From Candidatus Levyibacteriota bacterium (GTDB taxonomy: Bacteria > Patescibacteriota > Microgenomatia > Levybacterales > UBA12049): DNA of 39,789 bases. This document shows positions 1 through 9,261 of the stretch, in pieces. The notes beneath the pieces are model-generated. The model searched no databases. It saw only the letters and a program-made list of their open reading frames with translations, and had not been told where the DNA came from. Made by a program: the position numbers and the translations under genes. How positions within the stretch are numbered: position 1 is the stretch's first letter; the number at the start of each line of letters is the position of its first letter. The stretch is taken from positions 509,803-549,591 of the forward strand of contig JAJDCG010000001.1 in NCBI GenBank assembly GCA_029260965.1, in the 5' to 3' direction.

Positions 1-125
1 CCGTCTGCTGTTATAACTCCGTCGTTGTTGCTGATTACTGTGCCGACATGTTCTTTTTTGACACCTGTTCCAACAGCGCCAAGTCTTTTTTCAAGCTTTG
101 ATAATATGTCTTCTGAATTAATCAT
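1..125 (-). CDS. atpA: F0F1 ATP synthase subunit alpha, N-terminal fragment (cut by window edge)
   Basis: Reverse strand from ATG at 125 reads MINSEDILSKLEKRLGAVGTGVKKEHVGTVISNNDGVITAD, typical of the AtpA N-terminus; follows atpH. Confidence 0.85.
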   Translation of the reverse strand, partial: MINSEDILSKLEKRLGAVGTGVKKEHVGTVISNNDGVITAD

Positions 126-474
126 AGTTTTCTCCAATACTTTCAACAATTGATTCTAAGCTATTTCGTAGGTTCATTTCAACTATGTCGTCATTATCTG
201 TGATTTTTGAACCTACCATTAGAGTTGGATTTTTTTTAAATACTACTTTTTTATCTGCGTAAATTTTTTGTATATGTCTTTTCGTTTCTATATTTTCATC
301 TATTGGTGTTTCAACAATTACTGTCCTTATTTTTTCTGCCATTCTTAACCCTTTGATGTATTTCTTCAAATCCTTCCTGTTAAGCCTGTCAGCGATTTTA
401 AGTATTCTGTCCTGGTTAAGTTCATTTTTTTTATAACTGGTTATAATTAGTTGTTTTAAAAAAGTTTTATTCAC
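118..474 (-). CDS. atpH: F0F1 ATP synthase subunit delta (short form)
   Basis: 118 aa; C-terminal KKNPTLMVGSKITDNDDIVEMNLRNSLESI resembles the delta C-terminal region; position between atpF and atpA. Confidence 0.75.
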   Translation of the reverse strand: MNKTFLKQLIITSYKKNELNQDRILKIADRLNRKDLKKYIKGLRMAEKIRTVIVETPIDENIETKRHIQKIYADKKVVFKKNPTLMVGSKITDNDDIVEMNLRNSLESIVESIGENYD

Positions 475-979
475 TGATTTGTTTTCCTTTCATTTTTATT
501 AGGGCATTTTTCATGATTGCTTCTTGTTCTTTTGTTCCGAATAGTCCTTTGAGTGAGTTTTCAAGAAATGAAACAGCAAGATTACTTACTTTTAATTCAA
601 GTCTTTTTTCTGCTTGGGAAGTTTCATGTGCTATTTGAGCTTTTGCCTCCTCAAGTATAGATTCAGCTTTTTTCCTAGCATTTTCCTCAGCTTCTGTCAG
701 AATTTTATCATTTTCTATTTTTGCCTCATCTACTATTTTTTTTGCTCTTTCATGAGCAGACTTCAAGACCCTTTCTTCTTTTTGCGTAGCATCTGCAAGT
801 CTCTGCTCTGCTTCCTCAGCATCTTTTAGTCCTTTTGATATTTTGTTTCTTCTTGATTCAATAGTTTTTAGTAGTGGTTTATACATATATTTTTTTAGAA
901 TTATGTATATAACCACGAAATTAACTATCTGGCCAAAAAATAATATTGGTTCAAAACCGAAATTAAATAATATTTCCAT
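467..979 (-). CDS. atpF: F0F1 ATP synthase subunit b
   Basis: 170 aa; N-terminal TM helix followed by long charged coiled coil; syntenic. Confidence 0.9.
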   Translation of the reverse strand: MEILFNFGFEPILFFGQIVNFVVIYIILKKYMYKPLLKTIESRRNKISKGLKDAEEAEQRLADATQKEERVLKSAHERAKKIVDEAKIENDKILTEAEENARKKAESILEEAKAQIAHETSQAEKRLELKVSNLAVSFLENSLKGLFGTKEQEAIMKNALIKMKGKQISE

Positions 980-1000
980 AGTTTATTAATGAATACTCGT

Positions 1001-1089
1001 TGTCATTCTGAGGCAAAGCCGAAGAATCTCAATTATTACCTAAGCGCTCTGCAACAACCGAGATCCTTCGCTTAACGCTCAGGATGACA
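1001..1089. repeat. Imperfect inverted repeat (MITE/REP-like palindromic element) between atpE and atpF
   Basis: Left arm TGTCATTCTGAGGCAAAGCCGAAGAATCTC (1001-1030); reverse complement of the right arm TGTCATCCTGAGCGTTAAGCGAAGGATCTC (1060-1089); 22/30 identical with matching ends. Confidence 0.75.
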
Positions 1090-1105
1090 GCGGACTCAGT
1101 CCGTG

Positions 1106-1312
<207 letters not shown>

Positions 1313-1421
1313 TTACAAATCACCCCCCTTCGACTCAACAAAAACCTTGATACAGGATGGTTGTTGAAAATTCTTTTTTTTATAATATTTTTATTCATAT
1401 ATAGATTATTGTTTCCTTGTC

Positions 1422-2318
1422 TCAATGTTCTTCTGCGTGTGCATGATGTGGTGTTGTCAGGACCGCCATAAACACGAGAGTTAGTATAGAAAAAACAAGA
1501 GCTTGAACAACACTAACTATCGATTCAAGCAATAGAAATGGGAGTGGTGCCAAGAATGCAATCAAATTAGAAATTGTATGAAGAGCCACTTCTCCCGCAA
1601 ATATATTACCAAAAAGTCGGAAAGAAAGCGAGATCACTTTTGTTCCCTCAGCAACAAGTTCTAAAAGTCCCACATAAAGATTTACAGGATTAAGAGAAAA
1701 GTATCGACTTAAATAATCTTTGATTCCTGTTAGTTGGATACTCAACATATGTGTTGCAACAATAGATACCACAGCCAATGCGAGCGTTACATTTATGTCG
1801 CTTGTAGCACCTCTTAAAAGAGGGACAAGTTCCTTATTCGCTTTTGTTGATTCTTGAGTAGCTCCCGTCGTATGATCTGTGTTTTCATCGTTCACACTAT
1901 GCTGTGTATTTGATTTTTCAACATCTTTTTTGTTTCCCGAATTTGTAGAGGAAGCAGCATGTGTTTTTTCAATTAAACGTGCATGTGCTGCTCCTTCTTT
2001 ATAAAAACCTATTGAACCCACGCCAGGTAAAAGCCCCATGAGGTTGGCCACAAGTATAAACAAAAATAAAGTCATTACATATGGGAATATTCTAAGCGCT
2101 GCTTTTTTAGTTGATGATATCGATTCGGTAAGGTTATACATCGATTCAATAAGGGGTTCAGAAATAGTCTGAAATCCGCTTGGAATTTTTTTTATGTTTT
2201 TTGATGTATATAGAGCTGCCAAAATTAGCACCCCATCTACAACAATGGTGTGCAAAAGTGTGTTTGTTATAGGTAGAGGACCTATATTGGTTATAATATC
2301 AGGGGAAAACGCCGCCAT
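1422..2318 (-). CDS. atpB: F0F1 ATP synthase subunit a
   Basis: 298 aa; contains SLSFRLFGNIFAGE (essential Arg region) and DINVTLALAVVS. Confidence 0.93.
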   Translation of the reverse strand: MAAFSPDIITNIGPLPITNTLLHTIVVDGVLILAALYTSKNIKKIPSGFQTISEPLIESMYNLTESISSTKKAALRIFPYVMTLFLFILVANLMGLLPGVGSIGFYKEGAAHARLIEKTHAASSTNSGNKKDVEKSNTQHSVNDENTDHTTGATQESTKANKELVPLLRGATSDINVTLALAVVSIVATHMLSIQLTGIKDYLSRYFSLNPVNLYVGLLELVAEGTKVISLSFRLFGNIFAGEVALHTISNLIAFLAPLPFLLLESIVSVVQALVFSILTLVFMAVLTTPHHAHAEEH

Positions 2319-2365
2319 ATCTTTATGCCTTTATTGTAATTGTAAGCTCAAAATAAGTCAAGAAG

Positions 2366-5300
2366 TTAATTGGGTAGATAATTAGATGCTTGTCTTATTG
2401 TTTCTGTAAGTATGACTGGGGTGTCATCTTTAAAATCAAGCTTACCTTCAACAACAATAACATTATCGTTGTATAATTCATGCTTGTATAGGTCAAATAC
2501 AGTTGGAAAAACAACTACCTCAATTCCCTTGCCAGTCTCATCCGTTATCCGCACAAATGCCATCTCGCGTCCTCCATTTTTTGTGATGATTTTTTTTGCG
2601 CTTTCTATAATTCCAGCTATTTTAACTTTTTTTCCTTCCTGATCTTCTTCAAGTGATTCTATGTCATGTGTCATAATTTTTTTAATTTTTTCAAGTGTTC
2701 CTAAATGGGGATGTGATGTAAGATAAAAACCTAAGTATTCTTTTTCAAATCCTAGTTTTTCTTGCAAAGTGAAGTCTTTTATGTCTGATGATGTTATGTC
2801 TATGCCAGAAGCGTCTGCTGCATCGTCTGTTTCAAATAATGATTTTTGCCCTTCGGATGAGTGCTTTTTTATTTGATTTGCTTTGACTACTACCTCGGAA
2901 AGTCCAACCAATAGACTTGCTCTGTTTCCAAACTTATCCATGGCACCTGCCTTTATAAGCGATTCCATAGTTTTTTTATTGACTGTCGAGAGATTTACTC
3001 GCATTGCAAAATCTCCAAGACTGACAAATGGTTTTTGGGATCTTTCTGAATATATTGCCTCAATTGCAGCACTCCCAACATTCTTGATAGCAGATAGGCC
3101 AAATCTGACTCTGGAACCGTTCTCAATTGAAAAGTCTTCTTCTGATCTATTGATATCAGGGGGGAGGACTTCAAGTTTTAATCTTTTACATTCAAGTATT
3201 GCCTGTGCTATTTTTTCGTTTTTTGCAGGGCCAGTCGTACCTCTAGACTCAGCGGTAAGCAGTGCGGTCATAAATTCTACGGGATAATTTGCTTTTAGAT
3301 ATGCTGTTCTGAAAGCAATTGTAGCGTAGCAGGCAGCGTGAGCTTTGTTAAATCCGTATCCTGCAAAAGGTGCTATAAGATCAAAAAATTCTTCAGCCTT
3401 TTTTTGTGTAAGACCATTTGCGATGCATCCTTTCACAAACAATGCTTTCTGCTTCTTCATTTCACTTGGGATTTTTTTACCAACAGCCTTTCTAAATTTG
3501 TCAGCCTCAAGCCATGTGTAACCAGCAATTGCAATTGCCGTTAGGAATACGTCGTCTTGATAGACGAGCATTCCATAGGTTTGTTTGAGTATGTCTTTGA
3601 GCCGTGGATCAGGATAGGTAATTAGCTTGGGATTGTGTTTTCTTTTTATATATTCTGGAATTATTCCCATGGGGCCTGGACGGTAGAGTGCAACCATAGC
3701 TTGTAAATCAAAAATACTGGTTGGTTTTAGCTCTTTTATATACCTTCTCATCCCTGGTGATTCAAGTTGAAAAATGCCTGTTGTCTCTCCGAGGGAAAGT
3801 AGTTCATAGGTTTTTTTATCAGAAAGATCTACTTTTTCAAAATTGATTTCTTTGTCTCTGTTTTTTTTAATAAACTTTATTGTTTCCTCAATAATCGTTA
3901 AGTTTCGGAGACCAAGAAAATCCATTTTTAGTAATCCCACTCCATCCTCGCCGACGTTGTACATATCATACTGTGTCACGATTTTGTCGCCATTTGTTTC
4001 TTTTTGAAGAGGTACATATTCAGTTAGCTCTTGGTCTGCTATGACAACTCCTGCAGCATGGACAGATGCATGGCGTGCCACACCCTCTAGTTTTTTTGCT
4101 AGATCAAGTAATTTTTTTGTTTCTGGTTCTGAGTCATATGCTTTTTTTAAATCCTGACTTTGGTTGAGTGCATTATCTATTGTCATGGAATGACCCTGCC
4201 AACCCGGAGGGATCATTTTTGATATTCTGTCAGGTGCAGAGTATGGCATGCCAAGCGCGCGGCCGACATCGCGTACAGACCCTCTGGCCTCCATTGTTCC
4301 AAAAGTGATTATCTGCGCAACTTTTTCCTTGCCGTATTTTTCTGTTACATATTCTATAACCTCATCTCGTCTGGTATCAGCAAAATCAAGATCAATATCT
4401 GGTGCAGATGGGCGATCGGGGTTGAGAAAGCGCTCGAATGGTAGTTTGAAAAAGAAAGGGTCAACATCAGTTATTCTTAGTGCGTATGAAACAACAGACC
4501 CAGCTGCTGATCCGCGTCCAGGGCCAACCATTATATTTCTGTTTTTTGCCCAATTTACAAAATCAGACACAACTAAAAAGTAGGTTTCATATTTTTTACC
4601 AGTTATTATTGAGAGTTCATAATCAACCCGTTCGTTGATTTCTGGGGTTATTTCGGGATAGCGGGATTTTAGTCCTTCCATAACAAGTTTTCTTAAATAT
4701 GTTGCTGGGGTAGTGTTTTTGGGTACATTGAAAATAGGCATTATCCATTTTCCTAGTTTTATTTCCACATTACATCTTTTACCAATTTTTATTGCGTTTT
4801 CAATTGCTTCTGGTGTTTCTTCAAAAAGTTTTTTCATCTCATTTGCTGGTTTGATATAGAAATCTGGAGATCCGATCATCGATAACTTGCGGTTCTTGTC
4901 GTTTATGGTATTTTGAGTTTGAATACAGAGAAGTATTTCCTGACCCTCTGCATCTTCTTTTTTCGTGTAGTGATTATCATTTGTGGCAACCACAGGAAGT
5001 CCGAGCTTTTTAGAAATTTTAAGTAATTTTTGATTGACATTCTCCTGGGGTGGTACGTTAATGTGTTTCTGAAGCTCTAGATAAAAATGATCTGGTCCAA
5101 AAATTTGAGAGAGTTTTTTAGCTCTCTCTTCTGCTAGTGCGTCTTCATTGTGATTTAATGGATCTGACACATATCCGTTAACACATGCACTCAAGCAAAT
5201 TAGTCCTTCATGATATTTTTCAAGAAGCTGTAGGTCAACCCGAGGTTTATAGTAGTATCCCTCGAGGTGAGAGATTGTGATTATTTTCATTAAGTTTTTA

Positions 5301-5596
5301 TACCCAGTATTATTTTCTGCAAGCAAAATAAGATGATTGTACTCCTTGTCTTCGTTGGGATCTTTATCCTTGAGGGATCTTTTCGCGACATATATTTCAG
5401 CTCCAATAATCGGCTTGATTCCTGCCTCACGACAAGTTTTGTAAAATTTAATTGCTCCATACATATTGCCATGATCTGTGATGGCTATAGAACTCATGCC
5501 GAGTTCCTTTACGTGTTCGACCATGTTTTGGATTTTTTGAAGACCGTCAAGAAGAGAATATTCTGTGTGATTGTGGAGGTGAACAAAATCTGCCAT
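2366..5596 (-). CDS. dnaE: DNA polymerase III subunit alpha
   Basis: 1076 aa; N-terminal PHP domain (VHLHNHTEYSLLDG), PDIDLDFAD and GPGRGSAAGS polymerase motifs. Confidence 0.97.
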   Translation of the reverse strand: MADFVHLHNHTEYSLLDGLQKIQNMVEHVKELGMSSIAITDHGNMYGAIKFYKTCREAGIKPIIGAEIYVAKRSLKDKDPNEDKEYNHLILLAENNTGYKNLMKIITISHLEGYYYKPRVDLQLLEKYHEGLICLSACVNGYVSDPLNHNEDALAEERAKKLSQIFGPDHFYLELQKHINVPPQENVNQKLLKISKKLGLPVVATNDNHYTKKEDAEGQEILLCIQTQNTINDKNRKLSMIGSPDFYIKPANEMKKLFEETPEAIENAIKIGKRCNVEIKLGKWIMPIFNVPKNTTPATYLRKLVMEGLKSRYPEITPEINERVDYELSIITGKKYETYFLVVSDFVNWAKNRNIMVGPGRGSAAGSVVSYALRITDVDPFFFKLPFERFLNPDRPSAPDIDLDFADTRRDEVIEYVTEKYGKEKVAQIITFGTMEARGSVRDVGRALGMPYSAPDRISKMIPPGWQGHSMTIDNALNQSQDLKKAYDSEPETKKLLDLAKKLEGVARHASVHAAGVVIADQELTEYVPLQKETNGDKIVTQYDMYNVGEDGVGLLKMDFLGLRNLTIIEETIKFIKKNRDKEINFEKVDLSDKKTYELLSLGETTGIFQLESPGMRRYIKELKPTSIFDLQAMVALYRPGPMGIIPEYIKRKHNPKLITYPDPRLKDILKQTYGMLVYQDDVFLTAIAIAGYTWLEADKFRKAVGKKIPSEMKKQKALFVKGCIANGLTQKKAEEFFDLIAPFAGYGFNKAHAACYATIAFRTAYLKANYPVEFMTALLTAESRGTTGPAKNEKIAQAILECKRLKLEVLPPDINRSEEDFSIENGSRVRFGLSAIKNVGSAAIEAIYSERSQKPFVSLGDFAMRVNLSTVNKKTMESLIKAGAMDKFGNRASLLVGLSEVVVKANQIKKHSSEGQKSLFETDDAADASGIDITSSDIKDFTLQEKLGFEKEYLGFYLTSHPHLGTLEKIKKIMTHDIESLEEDQEGKKVKIAGIIESAKKIITKNGGREMAFVRITDETGKGIEVVVFPTVFDLYKHELYNDNVIVVEGKLDFKDDTPVILTETIRQASNYLPN

Positions 5597-5611
5597 GCGT
5601 TTATTATAAAG

Positions 5612-6928
5612 TTATTTTATCATTTTAACTAATAATTGTTTTACCTGGCTAGCATCTACCTTGCCAAGTTTTTTCATAGCTTGTCCCAAAAGAAACATCA
5701 GAGCATTTTCCTTTCCTCCTAAATATTCCTCAACTGCTTTAGTATTTTGAGTAAGTACTTCTTTTACTACTTTTTGAAGCTTCTTTTCATCCATCGCATC
5801 AGTCTGTCCTGCTTTTACGATAATTTTTACAAGAGTAGCAGGTAGGATATTTTCAATATTAGGTTTTTTATTTATTATTGTGTTTGCAATTTGTTTAGGA
5901 TTTATTTTATAATCCTGACCGACTTTAACTGTGTTCTCAAAATAATCCGCAAGATTTTTCTCTCTTGTTAATATTTCTGCATCATATTCAGTAAGTTTAT
6001 ATTCGGCTTCAAATCTTTTTCTTTTTGCATCTGGTAATTCAGGAATTTGAGATTTGAGTTCTGCAATTTGAGTATCTGTAAAAGTAATTGGTGGTATGTC
6101 CGGTTCGGGAAAGTACCTGTAGTCCATAGCATCTTCTTTTGATCTTTGAGAGAAGGTTTTTTGTTGTATCTCATCCCAACCTCGGGTTTCTTGAGGTGGA
6201 ACCTCATTTTTGTCAAGAATTTCTGTTTGCCTTTTTATTTCATAATTTACAGCTTTTTCTACAAACTTGAATGAATTAATGTTTTTAACTTCCACCTTGT
6301 AGTTTGGTAATATGTTGCTTGTTTCTTGCTGCTTATCTCTTAGTGAAATATTTGGCTCAAGTCTCATGTCGCCCTTTTCCATGTCAGCGTCAGCAACATC
6401 AAGATATCTGACAGCTTGTCTTAATTTTTGGAGGTATTCTTTTACGTCTTTTGCATCATGAAAATCAGGTTCAGTTACTATTTCAACAAGAGGAACGCCA
6501 GATCGGTTAAAATCAATCAAACTTATTTCCCCATCATGGATCAGCTTTCCTGTATCTTCTTCCATGTGTACGCGTCTGATTCTGATTCTATTGCCGTTTG
6601 ATAGGGTAATGTGCCCGTTATGACCAAATGGCAGATCATATTGGCTGATTTGATATCCTTTTGATAAATCTGGGTAAAAATAGTTTTTTCGATCAAATTT
6701 TGAGAACATATTTATTTTACAATTTAAACTGAGGGAAATTTTTATACACCAGTCGATTGCTTTTTTATTCGGAACAGGGAGCGCTCCAGGAAGCCCAAGA
6801 CAAACAGGGCAGGTTTGGCTGTTTGGTTGTTTGCCAAAATAATTTGCAGCACAACCACAAAACATCTTTGAACTTGTCTTTAGCTCTACATGTGTTTCAA
6901 GTCCAATTACTGGTGTGTATTTATTCAT
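5612..6928 (-). CDS. gatB: Asp-tRNA(Asn)/Glu-tRNA(Gln) amidotransferase subunit B
   Basis: 438 aa; PVIGLETHVELKTSSKMFCGC, DFNRSGVPLVEIVTEPD. Confidence 0.96.
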   Translation of the reverse strand: MNKYTPVIGLETHVELKTSSKMFCGCAANYFGKQPNSQTCPVCLGLPGALPVPNKKAIDWCIKISLSLNCKINMFSKFDRKNYFYPDLSKGYQISQYDLPFGHNGHITLSNGNRIRIRRVHMEEDTGKLIHDGEISLIDFNRSGVPLVEIVTEPDFHDAKDVKEYLQKLRQAVRYLDVADADMEKGDMRLEPNISLRDKQQETSNILPNYKVEVKNINSFKFVEKAVNYEIKRQTEILDKNEVPPQETRGWDEIQQKTFSQRSKEDAMDYRYFPEPDIPPITFTDTQIAELKSQIPELPDAKRKRFEAEYKLTEYDAEILTREKNLADYFENTVKVGQDYKINPKQIANTIINKKPNIENILPATLVKIIVKAGQTDAMDEKKLQKVVKEVLTQNTKAVEEYLGGKENALMFLLGQAMKKLGKVDASQVKQLLVKMIK

Positions 6929-8328
6929 AGTTTTGGTTTAATTTTGTTCCAATTTGTTTCCTGTTCATATTTGTATGCTGTGTTTAGGATTATTTCTTCT
7001 CCTAACTGCGGGCCGATTATGTCCATGCCGATTGGAAGTCCTGCTTTTGAAAAACCAACAGGAACGTTTACTCCGCTTAATCCAGCCAAAGATGATGGCT
7101 CTACCAACATATCTTGCAGTTCACCAAACATTGATTGATCTTTGCTTGCCCCAACTTTTAGGGCTGTGGTAGGGGATGTGGGACCGATGATCACATCCAC
7201 GTTATTAAATGCTTTATTAAAGTCATTTATTATAGCTGTCCTTACTTTCATGGCTTTATTGTAGTAAGCATCATAATATCCTGCTGAAAGTGTGTATGTC
7301 CCGAGCATTATTCTTCTTTTGGCTTCATCACCAAAGTAAGATCGATCATTTCCATATCTTATGCCGTCAAAACGTGCTAGATTCGATGAAACTTCAGCGC
7401 GTTGAATAATCGTATATACAGCAATTGAATATTTTGGATGTATAAGTTTTATGTTTTTTGTTTTTGCGCCAAGTTTCTCAAGAACTTGTATGGCATCTTC
7501 TACTTTTTCTTTTACCTCGTTGTCTACGCCATCAAAATAATCATCTGATATTCCAATCTTAAGGCCTCGTATATTTTTATTAATATTTTTCAGATAGTCA
7601 GGGATAGGAAGAGGTGAAGTGGTTGCATCATATGGATCAGATCCTGCGAGAACTTGAAGTAAAATAGCGGCATCAGTCACAGATTTAGTAATGGGACCCG
7701 GGGAATCAAGGCTTGATCCCATGGCAACTACACCATAGCGACTAACACGTCCATAAGTAGGTTTTAGACCTACTACTCCGCACCAGCTGGCAGGTTGTCT
7801 GATTGATCCTGCGGTTTCAGATCCAATTGCTGCTATAGTTTCGTCTGATGCAACGCTGGCTGCTCCTCCTCCAGATGAGCCACCAGGAAGATAGTCCGTA
7901 TCCCAGGGGTTTTTGGTGCTGCCATAATCAGATGTTTCGGTGCTTGATCCATGTGCCCAAGCATCCATATTGGTTTTGCCAAGTATCACAGCTCCTGCAT
8001 TTTTGAGTTTCTTCACAACAGTTGCATCAAAAGGTGGGATGTAGTCATCAAGCACCCTACTGGATGCAGTTGTTCTTATTCCTTTGGTTGAGAAATTATC
8101 CTTTATTGATAGGGGAATACCAAGAAGTGGTGAGTCTGATCCTGCAGCACGTTTTTTATCTGCTTTTCTTGCCTCCTCAATCGCTTCATTTTCCGTAACT
8201 GTCACAAAAGCATTGATCTTTGGTTCAAGCTTTTTGATCCTTGCAAGATATGCCTTTGTTAGTTCGACGGATGAGATTTCTTTATTTTTTAATTTTTTTA
8301 GAGCGTTGGTAATTGTGAAATTAATCAT
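6925..8328 (-). CDS. gatA: Asp-tRNA(Asn)/Glu-tRNA(Gln) amidotransferase subunit A
   Basis: 467 aa amidase signature GGSSGGGAASVASDETIAAIGSETAGSIRQPASWCGVVGLKPTYGRVSRYG. Confidence 0.97.
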   Translation of the reverse strand: MINFTITNALKKLKNKEISSVELTKAYLARIKKLEPKINAFVTVTENEAIEEARKADKKRAAGSDSPLLGIPLSIKDNFSTKGIRTTASSRVLDDYIPPFDATVVKKLKNAGAVILGKTNMDAWAHGSSTETSDYGSTKNPWDTDYLPGGSSGGGAASVASDETIAAIGSETAGSIRQPASWCGVVGLKPTYGRVSRYGVVAMGSSLDSPGPITKSVTDAAILLQVLAGSDPYDATTSPLPIPDYLKNINKNIRGLKIGISDDYFDGVDNEVKEKVEDAIQVLEKLGAKTKNIKLIHPKYSIAVYTIIQRAEVSSNLARFDGIRYGNDRSYFGDEAKRRIMLGTYTLSAGYYDAYYNKAMKVRTAIINDFNKAFNNVDVIIGPTSPTTALKVGASKDQSMFGELQDMLVEPSSLAGLSGVNVPVGFSKAGLPIGMDIIGPQLGEEIILNTAYKYEQETNWNKIKPKL

Positions 8329-8968
8329 TAGCTATTGTTTTATTGATACCATGAGTTTCCTTGATATAAAAGTCAACTCCGTCTGATTCAAGAATAAAAT
8401 AGCCTGTGTTTTCTATGCTATGTCCTGGGAGCTGGTCATACGTAGCAAAACCGATTTTTACCAAAAACTTTCTCATTATCCCACCATGACAGACTATTAA
8501 GACGGTTTTATGCTTATAAGCAACTGCAACCTCGCGTATAAATGTGATTAGTCTAATTGCCGCCTCCTCCGCAGTCTCTTCGTCAGCATATCTATATTGC
8601 ATTTTTGCTTCTTCTGAGAGATTGAGCAGTCCCTCCCTAATTTTTTCCATAAGCAGGTGTCTCTTGCCTGCATTTTTGCCTGAATTCATTTCCCTTATAG
8701 CATTTGTTGTTTGAATTGCAATTTTCTTCTCTAAAGCAATAATTTCGGCGGTTTGTTTTGCGCGTGCCATATCTGATGAAAAAACTGCATCAAACTTTAC
8801 ATTTTTAAATTTTTTAGAAAGAATTTTAGCTTGAGATATACCAAGAGATGTAAGATTCGCTAAAAGTTCTAGCTGAGGGTCAAATTCTTTTTTTGCCTTA
8901 ATAAGAACATTATGTTCAGCCTCTCCATGTCTGACGATGTAAATAGTTGTTAGGTCTTTTTTATTCAT
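8321..8968 (-). CDS. Histidine phosphatase family protein
   Basis: 215 aa; IVRHGEAEHN, SSDMARAKQTAEII, IVCHGGIMRKF. Confidence 0.85.
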   Translation of the reverse strand: MNKKDLTTIYIVRHGEAEHNVLIKAKKEFDPQLELLANLTSLGISQAKILSKKFKNVKFDAVFSSDMARAKQTAEIIALEKKIAIQTTNAIREMNSGKNAGKRHLLMEKIREGLLNLSEEAKMQYRYADEETAEEAAIRLITFIREVAVAYKHKTVLIVCHGGIMRKFLVKIGFATYDQLPGHSIENTGYFILESDGVDFYIKETHGINKTIAND

Positions 8969-9254
8969 TACTTAATATTGCTTTTACTTTGAATAAGCCA
9001 TTGTGCACCTCTTTGGCATTGGCAAGTGCCTCATCTTGAGTAAGGCTGTCTGTGGGTTTATCATCACGTGTGACGTTCTCTAGTCCGGTTACCTGTGAAG
9101 TTGGATCAGTGTTTTTTGTGTCAATTTCATTCAGTTCTTGAATATATGAAAGCGTGTCCTCAAGCTGGGACCCCAGCTCTTTTTTTTCATCTTCTGAAAG
9201 CGGTAAATTGGCGAGTCGGGAAATATGTGTTACGTCAATTTTATTCTTTGACAT
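8961..9254 (-). CDS. gatC: Asp-tRNA(Asn)/Glu-tRNA(Gln) amidotransferase subunit C
   Basis: Likely internal start at 9254: MSKNKIDVTHISRLANLPLSEDEKKELGSQLEDTLSYIQELNEIDT; GatC pattern. Confidence 0.9.
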   Translation of the reverse strand: MSKNKIDVTHISRLANLPLSEDEKKELGSQLEDTLSYIQELNEIDTKNTDPTSQVTGLENVTRDDKPTDSLTQDEALANAKEVHNGLFKVKAILSNE

Positions 9255-9261
9255 GTGGCTA

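Noticed and set aside
2883-3287. 134-aa + strand ORF (and others at 2412, 4248, 5333) antisense to dnaE
   Set aside because: Shadow ORFs opposite a clearly conserved dnaE reading frame; no recognisable domains.
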